From the NCBI GenBank assembly GCA_949130485.1, contig OX422192.1, forward strand, positions 778,218 to 842,217: a stretch of 64,000 bases of DNA, given 5' to 3'. This document shows, one piece after another, positions 57,840 through 64,000 of this stretch. Origin of the DNA: Agelas oroides. Its lineage: Eukaryota > Porifera > Demospongiae > Agelasida > Agelasidae. Every line of letters begins with the position of its first letter. Position 1 is the first letter of the stretch. The notes below the pieces were generated by a model that was not told the DNA's origin, made no database searches, and was given only the letters and a program-made list of their open reading frames with translations. The position numbers were made by a program, and so were the translations under genes.

Positions 57840-59348
57840 CTGCAGAGGAGGGAGTGAGAGGAGGCGATCTGTCATGGGAATCTGTCATCATCAGACCTGT
57901 ACATTTGTCAGTTATTTATTTCTTGTTATCCATGCATTCATTGCAGCTGTCCTCCCCCCCTCCCCCCTCCCACCACACACACACACACACACACACACAG
58001 TCAACAATGTTGGTCTTAGTTATGAGTATCCTGAATATTTCCTCCAAGTCAATGAAATGGTATGATGTACACAGTGATTGCTATGGTTACCTAGGCAATG
58101 CAGGTTGCTTAGCATCAAAATCTTGAAATGGCTAGCACATCAACTGTTGCTATCATAACCAAATAACAAGAATGATCGTGATTGTGCGCTCTTGTTTGGG
58201 CACACTCTTATTGGCTATTTCGCTTCATGTATTATTGGGAATGTAAACTGAAGAGAATGGGCACCTGAGAATGAGGCTGCAGTGTTGCTAGGAAGTATGT
58301 TGAGCTAAACAGGATTGTTGTTCATAGTAGGGGTTCCACTGTATGGATGAGGAGCTCCAGGACCTTGACATTGGAATTGAAAACAAGACTGCAGTGTTGC
58401 TATGAACAATGATCCCAGTGGGATCATTGTTCATAGCAACAAACATTCAATTTACCTTGCTCAGCTGAACATGTACAGGAAACTTACATACCTTAATGTT
58501 ACTTTTAATTGCGCATACTGTTTTTAACAGAAACCAACATTAATTCAACACATCATTATTGGAAGTGAAATCTCCCTTATTTACCTGAACACTGTACGTT
58601 TCCATGGTATGTTTCTTTTGTCTTATCCTCGTACCCAGTGGTGTCGCAACGTAGTGGAACTGAACTGCCAAGCCACCGTACAGGTTAGAGTTTCATCTTC
58701 AACTTTTCATACACACTTTGGTTTGTGCGTCAGGCAGCGCATGTGTTTTGCTCTCATGGTATTTTCACAGATGACTCATATGCTTCTGCCTCGGATGTTG
58801 GACAGGTGAGACAGTGCTGCACCATCTCCTCCACACATACACACTGCACCTTCCCCTCCATGCGTACCATACCCTCTCCCCACACACATTACACCCTCCC
58901 CTTCCACACACACTACACAGAAAAAGTGGTATTATTGTAAACTTGTCTACCATTGGCGCTCTTGGTCCTTGCGCTCTGCTGGCGGTGTACACTGCATCCA
59001 AGGTACATGGAGTCACTCTATCCCCTCCTCCACACACACCCTTCTCCCTCCACACCCACACCCACACACACACACATCTCATAAACTACACACACACACC
59101 CTCCATATACACCCATACTCTTGTGCGTAATATTGAAAGCTAGTGACTTGTACATAACATCTTTCTTCGTTTATCTTCCGCTTGCATTCACAATAATACG
59201 CGGGAGCGGAAGAGTGGCAAAAATGGTGGAGGCCTGGAAACAAGGCTAGGGAGATACGTGAACACAATCAAGTAGAATTCAGTCATGTTTCAGCAAACAA
59301 GTTTTCGATAAGAAGTACTCTCCATATACATATGAACAACCACTACTC

Positions 59349-59399
59349 TAGCCTCATTCCCAGACCATGTGTCCTACCACATGGTCTGGGAATGAGGCT
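59349..59399. mobile_element. 51-bp TAGCC-family hairpin
   Basis: TAGCCTCATTCCCAGACCAT pairs with ATGGTCTGGGAATGAGGCT around a short centre. Gene G has a partial counterpart at 20242. Confidence 0.7.
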
Positions 59400-59836
59400 G
59401 TTGCTACCCAAGCTCTCAATCCATTGTACAGTACATGTCTAACCTTTGACCTTTACTTGCTTTGCCAGATCTTTGTGAACTATTTTTCTGACAGTTTGCG
59501 AAGTGAATATGGTTCTAGAGGAATCATTGTGCAGGTAAGTGTCCATGATGAATAATGAAAATGTTTGTTACAAACTTCACTAACTTGTCTTTCCCACCAC
59601 CTCTGTGGCTCTGCACACACAGTCCGATGGGGACGATGACATCACAATACAATAAACACAAAAGTGACACAACATCCAGGAAGACAAAGAGGGGGAGTAT
59701 CCGGCTGAGGGAAGTGTTTTGCGTTCTTAGTTCAGAACAAGTGTTTTTGATTTGCAAACACTGCAGCCTCAGACAGACATTATCCAAGACCCTTCTAAAT
59801 AATTCCCCTCCATCATCTACCAACCTACTAGCAATG

Positions 59837-59928
59837 TAGCCTCGTTCCCAGACTCTCCCCACGCGTGAACGACCGCTTTTCCGTACTGCAAGCGACGGAA
59901 AGCTGGGCGGGGCCTGGGAACGAGGCTA
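59837..59928. mobile_element. 92-bp TAGCC-family element with 9-bp target repeat
   Basis: TAGCCTCGTTCCCAGACTC and complement at the ends. CTAGCAATG repeats at 59828-59836 and 59929-59937. Gene G lacks it at the paralogous site (about 20,960), which reads ctagcagtgttgttttag uninterrupted. This is a clean empty site. Confidence 0.9.
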
Positions 59929-60468
59929 CTAGCAATGTTGTTTTAGTTATACTATAACTATTACTATATAAAAATATAACTTAGCTGTTTTTGCATGCAA
60001 CTAACAACTAACTATTGACTAAAGCACAGTCATGTGATTATGTAATAAACAACACACACACACGATTTGCTTAATATTTCTGTAGTAATAATGATAATAA
60101 AGTAAGCAGGAAGGATCGAGTATCCCCAGCCTCCTCCACCCATCCCTGTTGCTCCTCCCCCTCCATCCTCCCACACACGCACACCTGCAGGGTTGTTTTC
60201 TGGGGTTGCTACCTCACAGTGTATATGCTCACTTGGCAGGGAAGAATATGCAGAAAGTACGACTGAAGCTGCTCAAACGAAGAGCCATGGCCAGCAAACA
60301 GCAGTGAGGAAAAGAGAGAGGAGGGCAACTATATTGGCTTGCAAGCTGAACTTGTATATCCATTCACTTGTGATCTCGTTTTCTTCAATCACATTAGTCT
60401 TGTTCCCAGACCATTTCATCCAACATGTACAGTGGAACCCCATTTAAAGGACACTCCTGAATATTAAG

Positions 60469-60524
60469 TAGCCTCATTCCCAGGCCATTCCAGGAAACTG
60501 GGTATTGACCTGGGAATGAGGTTA
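60469..60524. mobile_element. TAGCC-family element, paralogue of 21561-21625
   Basis: TAGCCTCATTCCCAGGCC to GACCTGGGAATGAGGTTA. Same flank (ggatattaag / gaatattaag) as the copy after gene G. Confidence 0.7.
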
Positions 60525-60554
60525 TAAACTCTAACATCTCATGAATGGAATTAC

Positions 60555-60555
<1 letters not shown>

Positions 60556-60652
<97 letters not shown>
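60556..60652. repeat. (TG)n microsatellite
   Basis: About 48 uninterrupted TG units. The paralogous tract after gene G (21980-22025) is half as long. Confidence 0.95.
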
Positions 60653-60653
<1 letters not shown>

Positions 60654-61348
60654 CTGGCTGGCTGGAGCTCCAAGCTCTATGCAGACCTGCTTAGGTCATT
60701 CCAATTACATAATTATGCATTGATATACTACAGATCTAGATTTGATTGTTGATGTTGCTATGGTAACCCAACACTCCCTATATGGATAGTAATTGAAGTG
60801 AATACAGTGTAATATTCTGGTTTGATGGTAGTCATGGCAATCATGGGTTACTGACCTCCTGTGAAGGAAGTACTGGGTTATGAAGGTCATCAAATTCCTG
60901 CTTGTAATATAGGTTCTAAATTCATATACATAGATTTGATTGTTTGTCTGGAGATGTTGTTATGGTAACCTAACACTCCCTAAATGGGGATGGTAATGAA
61001 TACAGTGTAACCAATGAATATGATGATAATCATGGCAATCATGGGTTGTTCACTGCCTGTGAAGGAAATACCGGCAGAGATAACAGGAGTCATGAAGGTC
61101 ATCAAATACCTGCTTGTACAGGTGGAACACACAGGAGGTAGATCATAAACATGGAATGGACTCATACATGAGACATCACAATTGGGAAGCAGTAGCACCC
61201 ACCACATTACACACATGTAAAGCTGAAACTATAGCTAAAATCTGTAACAGTGGGAAATGAAAATTAAACTAGTACACCAAAGTGAAAACTAACTACAACT
61301 AAACCAAAGGCATAACTAAACAACAAGTAGTAGAGAATCAAAATTGTA
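60653..61348. other. spacer between N and O with internal duplication
   Basis: Parallels 22,040-22,620. A piece (gattgttt(gtctgga)gatgtt to aacactccctaaatgg) occurs twice, at about 60735-60790 and 60945-60995. No gene seen. Confidence 0.55.
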
Positions 61349-64000
61349 TCAGCATGTTTGCTTACAGTACTTTTCTTGGAGTTCTTTTCCAAGCTGCTTC
61401 TCCCCTAGAAATTCTACAGCCTCAATGATAGCAGACCAGGTGGGGAGAGGATCTACTGTCTTCAGCCAGATATTCAGCATTTTAATAAGGCACTGGTGGG
61501 GGTCATTCGGGTGCTCAGTAGCAATAGTGCTCAGGGTGGCTGAGGGGAGGTCAAGATGGATACCAATAGGCTCCCACTTGTCTGCCACTTTGTGGTAGAG
61601 GGCTTTCATCAAGTCTTTAATGTTTGGTATAGGAGCTGTTATGCACATAGAAAGGAAGGACAGAGTACCAAAATTAGGGTATGAGGTCTAGCTAGCAGAG
61701 AGTGGTTATTATGGCAAATAACTACTTGGTGTTAGGATGCCTCAGTTACATACCCTGGCTGTATTCTACTGATGTATCACTGGATGTTGATGTTAAATGA
61801 TGTCTTGCTGCATGAGAACAATAGATCACTACATTATTAGAAGAAAAAACATGTTCATAATAAGGAACCAAGTACCTGCATCATAGCCATGCACAATGCG
61901 AAAGAAATTGGAAGGTTCCTTGGCACCCTTAAGTGTCACTTTATAACTGAGTCGTGATGGTCTGCCCTGCCCAGTCCACTCTGCTACTAGCTGGCAGGAG
62001 GGAATCCCTCGGCCGGGTGTGAAATTGTCCACTTGCTTCTTAGTGATCTGTAAGAATTAATACTTGCCACTGCAAAAAATACTTGGTTAAGATAACCTCA
62101 CAGAGTGGTTACTCCAGTTTCAGGGTTCATTGAACTGGTGAGTATATACTATGAAGAGAACATTATAAACACCATCCAGCTCCCTCAAAATTCCATCAAG
62201 CTTCATTGAATAGCTTGTCTGCTAGCTAATGCACATGCATACCACTTTTTATGATTCATCTGCTCGCTATTATCTGGTTCATTAACTATCCATCATCCCC
62301 CTCACAGTTTCCATCAAGTAGCTAGCACAGACAAGTACTCTTTGCTCCTTTGCTTGCGTAATGGAATTGTGAGGGGATTGATGAATGGTAAATTCTCTTC
62401 ATACGTATATAGTACTCACCAACCCTGAAACTGGAGTAACCACTCAGAGGTTATTTTAACTGAGTAGTTTTTCAGTGTGTCATTAGACTTAAATGTTAAC
62501 AGAGTCAGTAAGTCTAATCACAATTCAGCTTTAGACCAGCGTAAGGAGAATGACACTTCCTTACCCCGGGGTGACACAGTGCAACAATTCTCCATCCACC
62601 ATCGATAATCTCTTCCTCCGAAGGCAATTGCAGTGAGATGCAATCTGTTTCAAACTCAACTGGCAGTTCTGCTTCAAAAGTGGCTTCCTTGGCAGAGTAC
62701 ATTCGTTCAACGACCTGTACAAATACTCGAATATTCAGCAAGTGACAGTAATGAATAAAGAGGATGGTGACTTGGAACTTACTGTGGCATGTGTTTCGAG
62801 GTCCTTGGTGATGACAAAGTGAATATCTATTCGATTCACCCCCTTCCTTAGGTAGTAGAGCCTTGCATGATATAGAACTCCTGGCACCAGCATCTTATAG
62901 ATTAGTGACCATATGGAGAAGTGAGTGAGCTGCACACATCCATAGCCACTCTCAGTAGAAAACACTCCTTCCTCCTTAGCCTCCTCAAATTCATAAGGGA
63001 GGTATTTTTGGGAGCACTTTGCATGGACAAAGCTCAGCTTTGAGGTAAGAGCAAGGTCCACACAATGCTGGATTTCAACTGTGAGGAGCTGGGTGAACCT
63101 ACGTCGAGGCTCACTGTCTATCCAGTAGACTGCACTCACGAGGGAGGTGTTCTCAGGGAGTTCAAACTGGCCAGATAAGCCCACCTTCATGAGGAGCTTA
63201 CACTCCTCCAGGCCAGCTGGCAGGGCTCCCTGAGGGATGTGGAGCTTCAGCCCATAGCCTTTCCAGTTGAAGGTCTGGGCCTCGTTAGTGATCAGGACAC
63301 TGGTCTCTGCAATGACATCCACCCCTTTCAGGTAATCTGGAAACAGTAAAATAAGTGATGATGATGATGGTGGAAGACAACTGTATGACAGTGGTACAGC
63401 ATTTATTGCAGTTTTTGTATGGGATATACATAGCTTATTATTCAAAGCATTTCTGTATATACCCCCCTTAGTTCTACAAGATTCAAATCATATATCCATC
63501 CTAACACCATACAAATTATACCAGTGATCTCCAAAGCCGCCTCCTGTTGGCTGTCAGGAAGTTCAGTTGGGGATGAAGGTACTGTGGAAATAAATGAAGA
63601 ATGTAGTGCAAGCTATAACATGCTATAAATAGTGCGCAACCGAATTCTATTTTAGCAAGGTACTTGTCCTGAACAACTTACCTCCAACATTTGCTCTGAA
63701 TGGACAATGTAATAGCCCAGACTCACTTTCTCCTCCCACCACCAACAGTTCTCCCGTGGGGAGGACTACAGTGCAAGTGGAATGACAGGCAACAGGCAAG
63801 TCTCCCACATGCATCCATGAGTTGGTGTTAGGGGAGTAAGCATGAAGGGCTGAGTCAAGGGGGCTCCCTCCCCCCACAGTCATCAGCTGGTCTCTAAACA
63901 TGACAGTAGCAAATCGTTTGACAGGTGCATCAGGTAACTTCTTCCACACCGATGTCTGCCCATCTCTCTCTGAGGTAACCATCAGGGACTCCAGGGAGGT
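61349..64000 (-). CDS. Kelch-ZU5-UPA-Death domain protein, gene O (5' part beyond window)
   Basis: Minus-strand exons, in phase: beyond 64000 to 63682, 63581-63522, 63336-62783, 62714-62565, 62047-61876, 61807-61754, 61635-61349. The visible part has the last Kelch blades (VGGGSP, VVGGES), a linker, ZU5 (from DYLKGVDVIAETSVLITN), UPA-like region and a C-terminal Death domain. Every exon boundary and phase equals gene H, and small indels between the two are multiples of three (for example 60 versus 66 bases in the linker exon), which argues that both are under coding constraint. The intron at 62048-62564 holds a foldback element absent from gene H. The start and first blades lie outside the window. 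Confidence 0.87.
62087..62459. mobile_element. ~370-bp foldback element in an intron of gene O
   Basis: taagataacctcacagagtggttactcc... at the left is complementary over about 60 bases to the right end (ggagtaaccactcagaggtt, attttaa). The equivalent intron of gene H (23291-23378) is only 88 bases and uninterrupted. No clear target repeat. Confidence 0.8.

Larger units (their letters stand above)
58001..60307 (+). pseudogene. HSD17B12: HSD17B12-like pseudogene N (exons 6-10 and 12)
   Basis: Exons 58001-58059, 58639-58683, 58771-58805, 58921-59002, 59469-59534 and 60191-60307 are close copies of gene G exons 6-10 and 12 with intact splice sites. Exons 1-5 are absent: similarity to gene G begins at its exon 5 donor (about 57905). 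Exon 11 (150 bases, near the end of the catalytic domain) has been lost together with the (CA)n tract before it. A stray piece of exon 5 (gaggagctccaggaccttga) sits at 58347-58373 within the first intron. Confidence 0.87.

Overview
This is nuclear DNA from an animal, most likely an early-branching metazoan and plausibly a demosponge. Every gene is split into short exons with GT-AG introns. The families are metazoan: TRAF (RING, TRAF zinc fingers, MATH), Death domain with Kelch, Kelch-ZU5-UPA-Death, and HSD17B12-type 3-ketoacyl-CoA reductase. Non-coding DNA is packed with (CA)n tracts and small inverted-repeat transposons. The phylum is inference; nothing in the window names the species. I built the exon models by joining open frames at splice sites and checking phase against the paralogues.

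Layout. 1-12,120 (+): five tandem TRAF-like genes. Copies B, D and E look intact, copy A has lost its MATH domain, and copy C carries two in-frame TGA codons. The first 1,369 bases recur, identical as far as I can read, 8,047 bases downstream. 13,012-21,415 (+): two 12-exon HSD17B12-like genes (F, G). 22,631-25,586 (-): Kelch-ZU5-UPA-Death gene H. 25,600-30,080: no convincing gene, but transposon relics. 30,087-34,170 (-) and 34,362-40,558 (+): two divergent HSD17B12-like genes (I, J) sharing a 191-bp head-to-head spacer, with a 40-copy, 52-bp minisatellite in one intron of J. 42,273-45,641 and 50,498-53,516 (+): two Death-coiled coil-Kelch genes (K, L; K is frameshifted), separated by a 1.65-kb transposon. 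54,944-57,839 (-) and 58,001-60,307 (+): two broken HSD17B12-like copies (M, N) meeting head to head. 61,349 to beyond 64,000 (-): second Kelch-ZU5-UPA-Death gene (O), cut by the window edge.

The order G-H at 17-25 kb recurs as N-O at 58-64 kb, and I recurs as M, so much of the window arose by segmental and inverted duplication followed by decay of some copies. The TRAF, Death and ZU5-Death proteins are the adaptor and receptor-proximal types used in innate immune and apoptotic signalling, so clustering of fast-duplicating family members is plausible. The reductases belong to very-long-chain fatty acid elongation in the ER and look like co-amplified neighbours.

The most unusual signal is a set of inverted-repeat elements, from about 80 bp to 1.65 kb, that begin TAG(C/T)C, end G(A/G)CTA and in many cases sit between 9-bp direct repeats. 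Their interiors are often unrelated to one another. This resembles a Mutator-like non-autonomous system that keeps its ends and swaps its cargo. A separate family (TAGGCCTTGAT ends) has 8-bp direct repeats, as hAT elements do.
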